Shown in pieces: positions 8,164-16,741 of a stretch of DNA of 16,741 nucleotides (its first letter is position 1; each line of letters opens with the position of its first letter). The stretch is from Chromera velia. Taxonomy: Eukaryota; Sar; Chromeraceae. A program made the translations under genes and the position numbers. The stretch spans positions 1 through 16,741 of the forward strand of contig JAHBMJ010002765.1 in the NCBI GenBank assembly GCA_018398765.1, given 5' to 3'. Under the pieces are notes generated by a model. It did no database searches. It was given only the letters and a program-made list of their open reading frames with translations, and was not told the DNA's origin.

Positions 8164-11100
8164 AAGAACACGAAAAGAGCGGCCTGGGAAAGAAAAAGTG
8201 GCTGGAGTGTGTATTGTTCTTCAATTCTGCCAAAATCTCTGCAGCCTTGCCCATCCTTCCTCCATCGATTGCAATGATGAGGACATGTCGGGAGGGATGC
8301 GCTTCATTTCAAGAGTCTCCGAAGTAAATAGAAACTCGTCCATCAGACTGCATGACACCGGTGACAACTCTGTTGTAGCTTTGACCGGAAACTCTGAACT
8401 GAAGTCTTCTACTTTTCAATTGTTCGCTGCTTTGTGAGATAGGAACGTTGGGGGGGGACTGAGCTTTACAAGATGGAACCGTCACGCCGAAAGAAAGTGT
8501 CAGAGTGACCGACTCGAACGAACAATGACTTATCCCCACACCTCTTGCAGCGGTTAACAAATGCGCTGTTGAGAGAGAATCGATTCTTTGCGACTGTATG
8601 TCTGCTTTTGACTTCGAGAAGCAGATATCTGGATTAGACTCCAGCCAATGGATTCTTCTATTCTGTCAGACAAGCAGTCTGATCGATCGATCAATCGAAA
8701 GGCACTTCCCATTGGCAATGACTGAGATTTTCCGTAGGCCCCCGGAACGTCAACGTAAGGCCGTCTGTGGGAGAGGCAGTGCCATCTACTTACCTCGATT
8801 CGGATGCCCACAGCTACAGAAAGGTGTGTGTCTGTTTTGAGGACGTGCACTGCCTCTCTAATGGCATCCGGAGAGAGGAATGCGAGACATACGGAAAAAC
8901 TAACAGAAAGAGCAGCCGGATACACTAGCAGCTGCTGCAAAGAAAATGCTTTCTTTCCCGTCTCTTGCCCTCCCCCCGCCCAATCCCCCCGCTCTCTGGC
9001 CTTCAACTTCCCGAAGTCAAAAGGGCACCCTGGCCAGATGCATGTGGATATCCGAGGACCGATTCTCTCCCACACCGGCATTTTGATCTTCTTTGTGCCA
9101 ATCCATCAGCGATCGATCGGCCCTGCAAGGAGCACACAAAGTGCACATAGTCGTTAGCCTAAGAAGGCGGTCTGAAACACCCGGAACTTTTCTTTCACGT
9201 CTACGGCTTCCCCAATAGGTTCCGTTCTTTCTCTTTGCTTCTCTTCTCCTTTTGATCAGCTCCCTCAATTCTGTTATCCCCCTGCCGGTAATCTTGTTTC
9301 CTTTCGCGATTTACACCTACCTGTATGTCGATCTGCCTGACTGTCTAGCTGTGAGTGATGAAATCCTACAGCTAGGCCGTCTTTCCATTCTCCTATCTGT
9401 GTGCATTCCTTCACCAAAACGTTTCTCTTCTTTTGCTATGTAAATCCGTCTGCCTGGCTGGTGTGGCCATATCTCCGTTAGTCTCCTTTTCTGACTATTC
9501 TACTTCCTTTCCCTGAAAGCCGTCGGATCGATAAGCTTTGCAGATTCTTTCCGCAAAGACAAACAGCAACTCCTTGACAATGTAAGAGCTACTGAAGACC
9601 CCAAAAGAGAAGACGGGCGATATACTTGAAGTTAGGCAGGCCTCGATTCAAAGGAAGTCTGTGCCGCCTTTCTTCTCAACGACTTCCATTTCAAAAGCAG
9701 AAGGAACAGAACCTTTCCGGAGCACACCCCCGATTCAACCTTGAAAGCTCACTGCAAGGCCGCCATCCCACCCCCACCCAGCCTTGAGATTTCAGCTGCA
9801 AGGCTCCCTCGCTGTCTCCATCACGGCCGTCCTTTCACTGCTTTCGAGTCCATCCTTTTCCGGGCGCTAAAATCAGGCAATTTCCAAAACAAAACAAAAT
9901 AAAAAAAAGGAGGAATCCTTGACCTTGGGAATTGTTTCCCCAAAGGCAGGCAGCCACTCCATGTAAGTAAGAGCCACTGCCGGTGAATTCGTCTCCCTGT
10001 GTTTGGCCGTCCAAACGACTCAGTGAGCTTCACCGACTCACGCATTGTTTCTTGTTTGGTCACCGTGGTCTGTGTCTAGAAGGCACGTCCATGGATCGAT
10101 TAATCGATCTGCGTGCCGCTCCCGGAGGCCCACTTGGGTCTATGTGAATGGTCACCATGATGTCAACCTGCAAGCAAGCCCGGCAGTCAGTCCCGGACCG
10201 TGGGGGGGGGGGAAGAAAGGGAAGAATTCAGCCGTCGCAGCAATTTGTGTCATCAGCAGCTAGTCTGACTCATGAAGTAAACGGCTTTGCTTGATCGAGC
10301 AGCATGCAGGACGCACGCACAGCAGCCTACCGAGGAAGGGCAGTTTTGTTGGAAAGGCTCAAACGTGACGAACGAAATAGGCGGCAAGCCATCGTACCGA
10401 CCATCCAATCAAGGCATGTGGAGGTCAGGTTCGCAGGCAATTCAATGTGAGGAATCAAGGCGCAGGCAAGACATTTAAGGAGAGCCGGCAGAAAGAGTGA
10501 AACAATGCATAGAGAGAAGGGAAAGAATAGAACTAGAGAATAGAAAGAACACACAGATAAAAAGAACACCCACCGTTGATTCCGACCAAGGAAACATCCA
10601 AGAGGGAGGCTGTTGCAGGTCCAGACCTCAGTGTCGACGTCAGTGTGGGCGCCGATTCCTAAACGGAGAAGTGAGGCTGGATGCACAACAGCTGCCGGAG
10701 TGCAAAACCGAACAAGCCGCCTCTGGGGTCCATCTTGCACGGTATCGATGAGCATTCATGGCGATCGACGAGTGCGGCTACAGTGCGAGCAGTAGAGGTG
10801 GAAGAGTCACGTTGAAGCACAACTCAAGCCTAGACAGACCGAAGCAAGGAAGGTTGGGGAAGGCAAACAGGTAGACAGAGGAGGAATAATAGACGCAACG
10901 AACTTCTTCAAGCTCGGGCGACTTGAAGGAAGAGAAACAATAAAGCGCTCCAGCAGTGAATGAAGTGACTCATTGCTGTATGGTAGAGGAAACCCCCGAC
11001 TTTAAGTCTTCTGAAAAACAGGTTGGCGTGGGTGTTGCTTGTCCCAATTCATCCAACAAATGCAGATTCAGACAGGCAGACTGAGCCAGACTGAGCAAGG

Positions 11101-11289
11101 TATTGGAAAAGTAAAACAAAGGAAGAACGATGGAAGAATGAGAGTGAGTCGCTGCACGCTGGGCCGCTTTCATTACGTCTTTCTGAAGCTACTTGGACCT
11201 CCTCCACACGTACGACACATACATGGAGTCAAAATCATTCAAAATCCTTTGCATGAGTAGATTAAAGTTGTACCACATAAAAACATACG
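8164..11289. other. Long region with no recognised gene
   Basis: Frames are overlapping, without family motifs and with low-complexity composition. The longest (8554-9081 minus, 175 codons) has no recognisable domain and is not accepted. The region contains repeated GATCGATC words (8681-8692, 9111-9118), a 16-bp perfect palindrome at 10094-10109, a G11 run at 10202-10212, and purine-rich DNA at 10490-10570. It may be intergenic or intronic. Confidence 0.5.
10082..10117. repeat. Extended inverted repeat around a 16-bp palindrome
   Basis: The core GATCGATTAATCGATC (10094-10109) is a perfect palindrome. Outside it GGCACG (10082-10087) pairs with CGTGCC (10112-10117), leaving unpaired TCCATG on the left and TG on the right. 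This could be a dimeric protein-binding site or a hairpin. No function is known. Confidence 0.8.
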
Positions 11290-11461
11290 TGTCAGAGGGG
11301 GCCCGGCCCTCGAATGCCCTCGACCCCGGCTGGCAGCGCGGGTCGCATGGCTGGCCGGCGGGCGAGGGCGGTAGGTTGGAGCCGCCCCACCAACCGGGGG
11401 CAGCCCGCCGGGGAATCAAAGATCATCATAGATCGATACATTATTATTATTATTATTATTA
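11290..11461 (+). repeat. GC-rich structured block with (ATT)n tail; possible retroelement 3' end
   Basis: Positions 11296-11412 are very GC-rich against an average background, followed by GAATCAAAGATCATCAT and about seven ATT units (11440-11461). Nested complementarity is visible: CCGGCGGGC (11355-11363) pairs with GCCCGCCGG (11403-11411), and inside it GGTTGG (11374-11379) pairs with CCAACC (11390-11395) around a 10-base loop. GCCCTCG (11306-11312 and 11316-11322) can also pair with CGAGGGC (11363-11369). A folded GC-rich body with a short tandem-repeat tail is the usual look of a LINE or SINE 3' end. No polymerase III A/B boxes or coding motifs are secure. An alternative is an unrelated structured RNA or a CpG island. 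Confidence 0.35.
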
Positions 11462-11934
11462 ATCGGTCTATAGGCCATCATGCAGTGCATGAGTCTAGGA
11501 CAATGCTTTATTGCCCCTTTGCCAGACCTGCATCATACAACGGGGGGGGGGCTTCATGCTAATAACTTTAAACACCCTGCACCTAGAAGATGCTTTCTCA
11601 ATCGCTGATGCCGTTTCCTTCTGTGAGAGGAGTGTAACGATTGCAACGGAGACTCTCAGGCAGTAAAGGCAGACAAAAAGACCGGTGGGGAGGGGAGACG
11701 GGAGATGTACTTGGGAGATGGAAAAAGAACATTCAAAAGGTGAGACGGGAAGAGGGGTAAGTAACCATCACATGCATCGATTCGCAGGCCTTACTATGGA
11801 GGACGTAGACAAATGTTTTATAAGAGTTGCAGGGCCCGTATGGGTGAGTGTCTGAGTGTCAGGGTGACTTTCATTCGTACCAACAATTCGCTTTACGTTG
11901 CATATTTTAGGGGGGTCGAGTTGCTCGATAGCAA

Positions 11935-11938
<4 letters not shown>
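11462..11938. other. Non-coding stretch, nothing recognised
   Basis: No coding frame of note. A G10 run lies at 11542-11551. Confidence 0.5.

Positions 11939-11970
<32 letters not shown>
11939..11970. repeat. (CT)n microsatellite
   Basis: About 15 uninterrupted CT units, followed by AT-rich DNA. Confidence 0.95.
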
Positions 11971-11972
<2 letters not shown>

Positions 11973-12260
11973 TTAGGCTCTGTTTATAATTTTAGGTCTA
12001 GTTTGGCTTCAATTTTGGTTATAAGGGCATTCAAAGCCTCTCGATCTGCTCTGGCGTCTAGCGTTTGGCAGATGTTATGATAAATAAATAAAAAAATCCA
12101 TTAAAAAAAATTTTTTCTTATCTTTTATTTTTTTTTATGTAGTGCAGAGCCTAGATAGACTATTAATAAAACTGCTAGCCTAGCTGCTAGCTAAGTTTAA
12201 TCATTGTACATTGAACTGCCAGTGCAAGTTATATAGTTTATACTATAAGTCCTTCAACAG
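11971..12260. other. AT-rich stretch, possible intron
   Basis: It includes A- and T-runs at 12062-12137 and ends with the possible acceptor CTTCAACAG at 12252-12260. No gene is recognised. Confidence 0.4.
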
Positions 12261-12552
12261 ACAAGGTGAGAGAGCAGGCATGTCTGCTGAGGTCTTCTGC
12301 AAAGAGTCTTCCTGCATGGAAGGGAGGAAAGTTGATGACCTATGGCATAGATTGTCGGTTTACCCTCGGTGGGCCTCCACAAAGGAGGGGTTACGGGCCA
12401 TTAACTCTGAGAGACAGGCATATCGGTTGCAGGGACTCAGAGTGAATAGTAATTTGGGTGTGGAGGGAGCAGACCCGGGAGAGAAGGAGGCAAGGAAATT
12501 GTTGTGGGATCGCTTGAAAGCAGACCCCGAAAGCGCTATGAAAATTGTTTGA
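12261..12552 (+). CDS. Hypothetical protein or terminal exon
   Basis: An open frame ends in TGA at 12550-12552. It can start at the ATG at 12280 (90 codons) or enter through a possible splice acceptor (CTTCAACAG|ACAAGG) at 12260, since the frame is open upstream. The predicted product is hydrophilic and charged, with no signal peptide, membrane segment or low-complexity run. Segments such as VDDLWHRLSVYPRWASTKEG and EKEARKLLWDRLKADPE look like ordinary amphipathic protein, and the frame is clearly less AT-rich than its flanks. I do not recognise the family. It may be the last exon of a gene whose other exons lie upstream, a small gene, or a chance frame. Confidence 0.35.
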
Positions 12553-13059
12553 GAGCTCTGTATTTCTTTTTATTCACTTGAATCAGTTTGATGAACACTC
12601 TTTAACTTGTTGTTTCTCACTTTTTCCTCTGATTCCAAATCAGCTTCGCCGTTGAAGTCTTGCTTCAGCCTACCGTCTCTTGAAGTAGAGCTAGGATCTT
12701 GAACAAGACTTGCATGAACATGGACTGCCATAGTCATTCATTCATTCAGTAAGTGTTATACATAGGTGTAAAACTGTATGCATGTGATTTCTCCTAGGAT
12801 TTCTCTTAGAATCTCAGCATTAAAGAATTTAAAGTTCTTTCACTCTAGCTCCCACTGATTGACTTCGATTTTCAGACACTAATTTAAACAACTGCTGGTA
12901 TAATTCCCAGGCTAATGAAGAAATAAAAACAAATCATGAAATAAAAAATTATTTTTAAACTTATTTCAGCAATTGTATATGCACATACAACCAGCTTTTG
13001 TCTAACTTTGTCCATATCTAGGTCCGTGTAATCATGTTTTCATGATGCTACTGCTGCTG
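12553..13059. other. AT-rich non-coding stretch
   Basis: No coding frame is recognised. Composition matches the AT-rich DNA at 2900-3400 and 13600-13980. The 3' untranslated ends of the flanking convergent genes may lie here. Confidence 0.5.
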
Positions 13060-13436
13060 TTATTCTGCAGGGTCTATGCCAGTGAAGAAAGTGAGGATTG
13101 GCGAGTTCTGTGGTCTTCGTATCTCTGCTATTGCACGTGCCATGCGCCCTCTATCAGTCAAGGCCCCTGTATCGATGCCCCTCGAAATGAGGAACTGAGC
13201 GATCCGCAGCTTCTTCTCCTCGAGTTGGCTTTTTTCGTCACAAGTCTCAGCAACATAATGCAGAGCAGTCCATCCATGGTCATCTGTTGCATACTGGTCT
13301 GCCCCGTTCTCAAACAGAAGCTCAAGAACGTCTGCAGACCCGCACAGAGCTGCCTGATGAAGAATCAAACCACCGTAAAGATTTGCTGATGTAGCATTTA
13401 CATTCGCTCCACAAGAAATGAAAAGCTCGGCCACGT
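13060..13436 (-). CDS. Ankyrin-repeat protein, terminal exon (partial gene)
   Basis: A minus-strand frame of 124 codons from GTG at 13434 ends in TAA at 13060-13062. It probably begins as an exon at 13436: the acceptor ATCATACAG (AG at 13438-13437) precedes AC-GTG-GCC, splitting an Asp-type codon. Residues 1-22 are the end of one repeat (ELFISCGANVNA). Residues 23-55 form a full ankyrin repeat (LHQAALCGSADVLELLFENG, then ADQYATDDHGW). Residues 56-95 start with TALHYVA and end in IAQFLISRGIDTGALTDRGR, with an insertion rich in Glu and Lys. Ankyrin repeats are protein-binding helical scaffolds, so partner and role cannot be read from them. About 30 residues follow the last repeat without a known domain. 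The N-terminal exons are not identified with confidence. Plus-strand frames across the same bases are shadows. Confidence 0.72.
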
Positions 13437-14040
13437 CTGTATGATCGAAAATGATACATCAAAAATGATCGAAGCAGGGGAAAAGTGGGGGATATGGTAG
13501 GATATGGCCCTAGCCCGAGAATAGCTATGGTGGTCAGAAGACGTCCTTCCTGGAGTCCTAGCATATTGGGGCGTATGCGATTCATAACGCATAGTAACAC
13601 AAATCTGCATATATAACGCCGTTAAGCAAGAAAACCATCCAGATTTTTTTGAATTAATGTCAATCATATTGTCAATCAATATCCCTAGCAATATACTCTA
13701 CTAACTAGCAACATACTCGGCAATACCGGATAATACCGGGCAATAAAAACCTCAATTCCAGATGTTTTACACTTTAAAACATTTCACATAAATACACATA
13801 AACTTAGATGTAACACTTCATCGCCACTTAATTTGTAAATGTTTCTTAATGTTTCTGATAGTTTCCCAGTTTTTATCTAGGTTTTTATTTTGACAGTAAA
13901 TTTGACTAGCGTAAAATAGCTTAAAACAAGCTTTTTTCTTCATTCTTTTTCCTAATCATCTTTCACTTTTTCAAAGAAAAACACTTTATCGTTACCCCAG
14001 TCTGTTTCTGCAACCTGCGCGTATCGACACAAGAGGCAAC
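13437..14040. other. Upstream of the ankyrin exon; probable intron and AT-rich DNA
   Basis: Mostly AT-rich. A weak ankyrin-like frame on the minus strand (ILIDNMIDINSKKSGW, from 13691) could be a preceding or decayed exon. Three near-repeats of CAATACCGG/ATACTCGG occur at 13712-13742. No other gene is seen. Confidence 0.35.
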
Positions 14041-14047
14041 AACATGA

Positions 14048-14049
<2 letters not shown>

Positions 14050-14083
<34 letters not shown>

Positions 14084-14118
14084 GTCTGTCTGTCTCTGTC
14101 TATCTTTCTTTCTTTCTT

Positions 14119-14138
<20 letters not shown>
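14050..14138. repeat. (CT)n / CTGT / CTTT pyrimidine repeat
   Basis: Pure CT units, then CTGT units, then CTTT units, then CT again. Confidence 0.95.
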
Positions 14139-14153
<15 letters not shown>

Positions 14154-14271
14154 TATCTACACACACACATCTACACACACCACATACACACACACACACA
14201 TACACACACACACACACACACAGACACACACAGACACACACAGACAGACAGACACACACAGACACGTACAG

Positions 14272-14312
<41 letters not shown>

Positions 14313-14395
14313 CACGTGGATATGCACACACGCACAGGTATACACAGACTGATGCACATTGATGCACACACACATGCATCACACACAGACAGACA
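14139..14395. repeat. (CA)n-rich repeat with CAGA interruptions
   Basis: Long imperfect (CA)n DNA with CAGACA and CATACA variants. Frames over it give only Thr/His or Cys/Val repeats and are not genes. Confidence 0.9.
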
Positions 14396-14400
14396 CTATC

Positions 14401-14440
14401 TCTCTCTCTCTCACAGACACCTACACCCCCCCCCCCCNCC
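14401..14440. repeat. (CT)n and poly-C tract with ambiguous base
   Basis: CT units at 14401-14412, then a C run from 14426 with N at 14438, followed by CA units to 14451. Confidence 0.9.
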
Positions 14441-14534
14441 ACACACACACATCTGTAGACCCTCGCACTGTCGCTCTCCTCCTCGCTTGCTCTCGTTTTC
14501 AGTCCTGCCTTCGTCAAGTTGCGACTTTCTTTGT

Positions 14535-14657
14535 CTCCCTGCCTCCCTCTTTCTTTCTCTTTCTCTTTCTCTTTCTCTCTCTCTCTCTCTCTCTTTTTCT
14601 TCCTGTCTTCCTTTCCTCCTTTTTTCCCCCTACCTTTCTTCCTTCCTTCCTTCCTTC

Positions 14658-14688
<31 letters not shown>

Positions 14689-14815
14689 TGCTTGCTTGTT
14701 TGTTTCTTTCTTTCGTGCTTTGTTCATGTGTTTGCCTCTTGCTTTCTTTCCTTCGCTTTTACTCATCTTTTCTGTTTCCCTTTTTTCGATCAATCGGTAT
14801 TTTTTCGCACTTGAT
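14535..14815. repeat. Long C/T strand-asymmetric tract
   Basis: About 280 bases made nearly entirely of C and T on the plus strand. It contains (CTTTCT)n, (CT)n at 14574-14594, (CTTC)n at 14637-14660, (CTTT)n at 14660-14690 and CTTG/TTTG units. Frames of 120-176 codons through it are Ser/Leu/Phe- or Lys/Glu-repeats and are rejected as genes. Confidence 0.9.
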
Positions 14816-14925
14816 TTCTTTGCGCTTTCGAGTAAAGTAAGCCCAGAAGAAAAGGCTTGCTTTCTCTGTCTCGCTTGCTTTCTCTGCCCCTAGAAGAACT
14901 GCTGAGAGCTCCTTGTTTGTTGTGG

Positions 14926-14969
14926 AGTCTCTCCCACCTGCCGATTCACTCACACATCTCTGCACAAAC
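14926..14969 (+). repeat. 44-bp direct repeat, copy 1
   Basis: It matches 15001-15044 at 42 of 44 positions, with differences in CCTGCC/CCGGCC and CACACAT/CACATAT. It begins AGTCTCTCCCACC and ends CTGCACAAAC. Confidence 0.9.
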
Positions 14970-15001
14970 TTTTATTTTCATACGGTTTTAAAAAAAAAAA
15001 A
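14970..15001 (+). other. 31-base insert with poly-A end between direct repeats
   Basis: The spacer between the repeat copies is TTTATTTTCATACGG followed by TTTT and a run of 11-12 A. This resembles the poly-A end of a very short retrotransposed fragment flanked by a target-site duplication, but a simple tandem duplication would also give it. Confidence 0.4.
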
Positions 15002-15044
15002 GTCTCTCCCACCGGCCGATTCACTCACATATCTCTGCACAAAC
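15001..15044 (+). repeat. 44-bp direct repeat, copy 2
   Basis: Second copy, in the same orientation, directly after the A-run; its first A could also belong to that run. Confidence 0.9.
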
Positions 15045-15888
15045 ACAACACCCCCACCTTTCTCAGTCCCGCATCTCGAAGACGCTCCTCCATTGAGAGA
15101 CGTTTCTGCTGCCCCTCCCCTTCTTTTTCTGTCTCTTCGCCGAAGAGACGCACGGGGGCTCCTTGGAAGAGAACCTGAAGGCAGGAGCGAGGAGTGAGGG
15201 GAGGATTCAAGCCAACGGAGACAGTCAGTCAAGTACTGAAGGACAGACGAAAACAAAAACAACCAGCTGGGTAGCAAGGAAGTTAATCATGCAGACAGAC
15301 AGGGACGAACACACAGATTGACATACGCTCGTACTCGCAGACATGCGGACACGCAGAAGTTCCCATTCTCTCGCACACACACATCCACACGCATACATAC
15401 GCACAGGGAGAGGGGGACAAGGATGTAGAGAGAATCAGACATGGAAATAGGGAAAGAGAGGGAGAGTGCGAGCACAGGAGAAAGAGCAAGAGAAAAAGCT
15501 GCGGCCACACGACGAAGCAAGAAGAGAGAGGCGAAGCCTGAGAGATCGTCAAATACCAATCTGATTTGATGTCCACTACAGCCATTCAGGCCCCCTCTCT
15601 GAGATCGACATCTCGAGAGCAGCAGATATGAATAGATGCATGAGATGCATGTATACAGCACCCACAAATATTCGTCGGGGTTATCTCAATCACATCTTTC
15701 TAACAATTAAGCAAACACAGACCTCTGGAGCCTCAACGAGAATCATCTTGTCAACAAGACCCTCACGGAGAAAGCTGCACATCAACAATTGGAGGACAAA
15801 AGGGAACAGTGGAGGTGAGAGTGTGCACTTGAAAGCAAAATCCGTCACACAGACTATCTCGCGTCTTTTCCACCCCCCACCCACCCCC
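15045..15888. other. Non-coding stretch, purine-rich on the plus strand
   Basis: No gene is recognised. GA-rich DNA extends over 15400-15500. GATGCATGAGATGCATGT at 15637-15654 is a short tandem repeat of ATGCAT. Confidence 0.5.
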
Positions 15889-15903
15889 CCACACACACAT
15901 TCC

Positions 15904-15944
<41 letters not shown>

Positions 15945-16068
15945 ACACACACACACACACACACAATCAACACGCACATACACACACACTCAAGCACAGA
16001 CACACACTCAAGCACACACACACACGCACACACACTCACACCTACGCTCACACACACACTCAAGCACG

Positions 16069-16102
<34 letters not shown>
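15889..16102. repeat. (CA)n microsatellite cluster
   Basis: Long (CA)n runs at 15906-15964 and 16076-16102, joined by imperfect units (CACTCAAGCACA repeated around 15987-16018 and 16060). Frames over it give Thr/His or Cys/Val repeats only. Confidence 0.95.
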
Positions 16103-16105
<3 letters not shown>

Positions 16106-16741
16106 CTTCACACAGCGAGACAAGTTACCACAGAAAAGGCGCACAAAGAGGGAGGAACGAAGGAATCTCCGTCCGCAAACAGGAAAAGAAACGCTTGAAG
16201 GAGGTGGTTTCCTCGGAGTCAGAGACAAAATAACCCATGCGCTTTCTCTCTCACCCCCCCCTTCCCTCCCCACCTCCTCACTACAGAGGGTCCCCCTTCC
16301 ACGAGGACTCTTTGAACGTCGTGGGAAGACCTCAACACTCGGAGGCAGGCAGACAGAGAGACCACACGAGCACATCCAGGGCCTTCTGCTTGCGTGATGA
16401 AGGAGAGAGAGGGGAGAAGGAAGTCAGGAAAGATCGGAGGATTCCCCAGTCTCTTTGCAATCATCATAAAAGGATGAGTTGGCGCAATGAGGGAGTAACA
16501 TGTTGTGCGCAATGGGTGCTTCTTTTTATGCATGATGGATGGATAAATGCTTGTGGGAGCGAGGGATACCAAACTGATAACTAGGCTACGCGATATCCCT
16601 TTTCACGAATAGACCACTCTGTCAATTAGTCAGACAGAGAGACAGGCAGAGCGACACACCGAAAGAGAGGGAGAAGAGGGCGTGGGGAGTAGCGAATCGG
16701 GCATGGAGGGAGACAGATAAGTGGATGAACAGATCGAGAGA
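16103..16741. other. Non-coding end of window
   Basis: No protein family or RNA gene is recognised. The last 120 bases are purine-rich on the plus strand with AGACAGAGAG words. Confidence 0.5.

Noticed and set aside
8554-9081. 175-codon minus-strand frame
   Set aside because: No family motif, overlapped by equally open plus-strand frames, no splice or start context. Length alone is not enough in this composition.
13042-13389. 115-codon plus-strand frame
   Set aside because: Antisense to the ankyrin exon; the minus strand has the ankyrin consensus.
14044-14840. Several 100-176-codon frames on both strands
   Set aside because: They translate CT, CA and CTTT repeats into Ser/Leu/Phe, Thr/His, Cys/Val or Lys/Glu runs; no biased coding signal other than the repeat itself.
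14139-16102. Regularly spaced short repeats that could suggest a CRISPR array
   Set aside because: The units are simple dinucleotide repeats without unique spacers, and the rest of the window is eukaryotic.
15628-16375. 201-codon plus and 173-codon minus frames
   Set aside because: Their cores are (CA)n translations (Thr-His and Cys-Val) and the flanks show no known domain.
1-16741. tRNA or rRNA genes
   Set aside because: I found no convincing T-arm (GGTTCRANNCC) with a matching acceptor stem, and no rRNA-like segments. GGTTGGAGCC at 11374 is only a weak partial match within a hairpin.

Overview
The window looks like nuclear DNA from a protist or alga with a sparse, repeat-rich genome. Reasons: coding sequence is a small fraction of 16.7 kb, simple repeats (CT, CA, GA, AATG, ATC, ATT, poly-C/G) are everywhere, there are spliceosomal-type polypyrimidine-AG acceptors, and there are dead eukaryotic-style transposable elements (a non-LTR retrotransposon and a Merlin/ISXO2-like DNA transposase). 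The single well-preserved gene resembles the glycosyltransferase-like N-terminal domain of plant and algal L-arabinokinase. A chromerid-type alga (Chromera-like) would fit the base composition, repeats and gene type, but this is an inference; the sequence alone does not name the organism.

Layout. 1-1300: simple CT repeat, non-coding DNA and a GC-rich, CpG-dense block with repeated TGCATGCA palindromes, then a strong splice acceptor. 1347-2642 (+): one uninterrupted 431-codon gene for a GT-B glycosyltransferase-like protein. 2643-3629: AT-rich intergenic DNA. 3630-7044 (all minus strand): a 5'-truncated, decayed LINE, carrying reverse transcriptase motifs from the fingers to the C-terminal Cys/His region. 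Its 3' end is apparently split by a remnant of a Merlin-like transposase (4023-4589), and a 22-bp direct repeat brackets that remnant. 7045-11290: long non-coding stretch with microsatellites and short palindromes. 11290-11461: a GC-rich, self-complementary block ending in an (ATT)n tail, possibly the 3' end of another retroelement. 12261-12552 (+): a possible terminal exon of unknown function. 13060-13436 (minus): an exon with about three ankyrin repeats. 14040-16102: dense low-complexity DNA, including a 44-bp direct repeat around a short insert with a poly-A end. 16103-16741: no recognisable gene.

There is no sign that the genes act together; they are separate loci in a repeat-rich background. 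The observations most worth following are three. First, a stop codon (TAA) replaces the invariant glutamine of the reverse transcriptase QG-PLSP motif while the same frame stays open through YADD and beyond. Second, a transposase remnant lies inside the LINE tail between 22-bp direct repeats, with an assembly N exactly at its edge. Third, the structured GC block at 11.3 kb. I found no convincing new multi-gene system.
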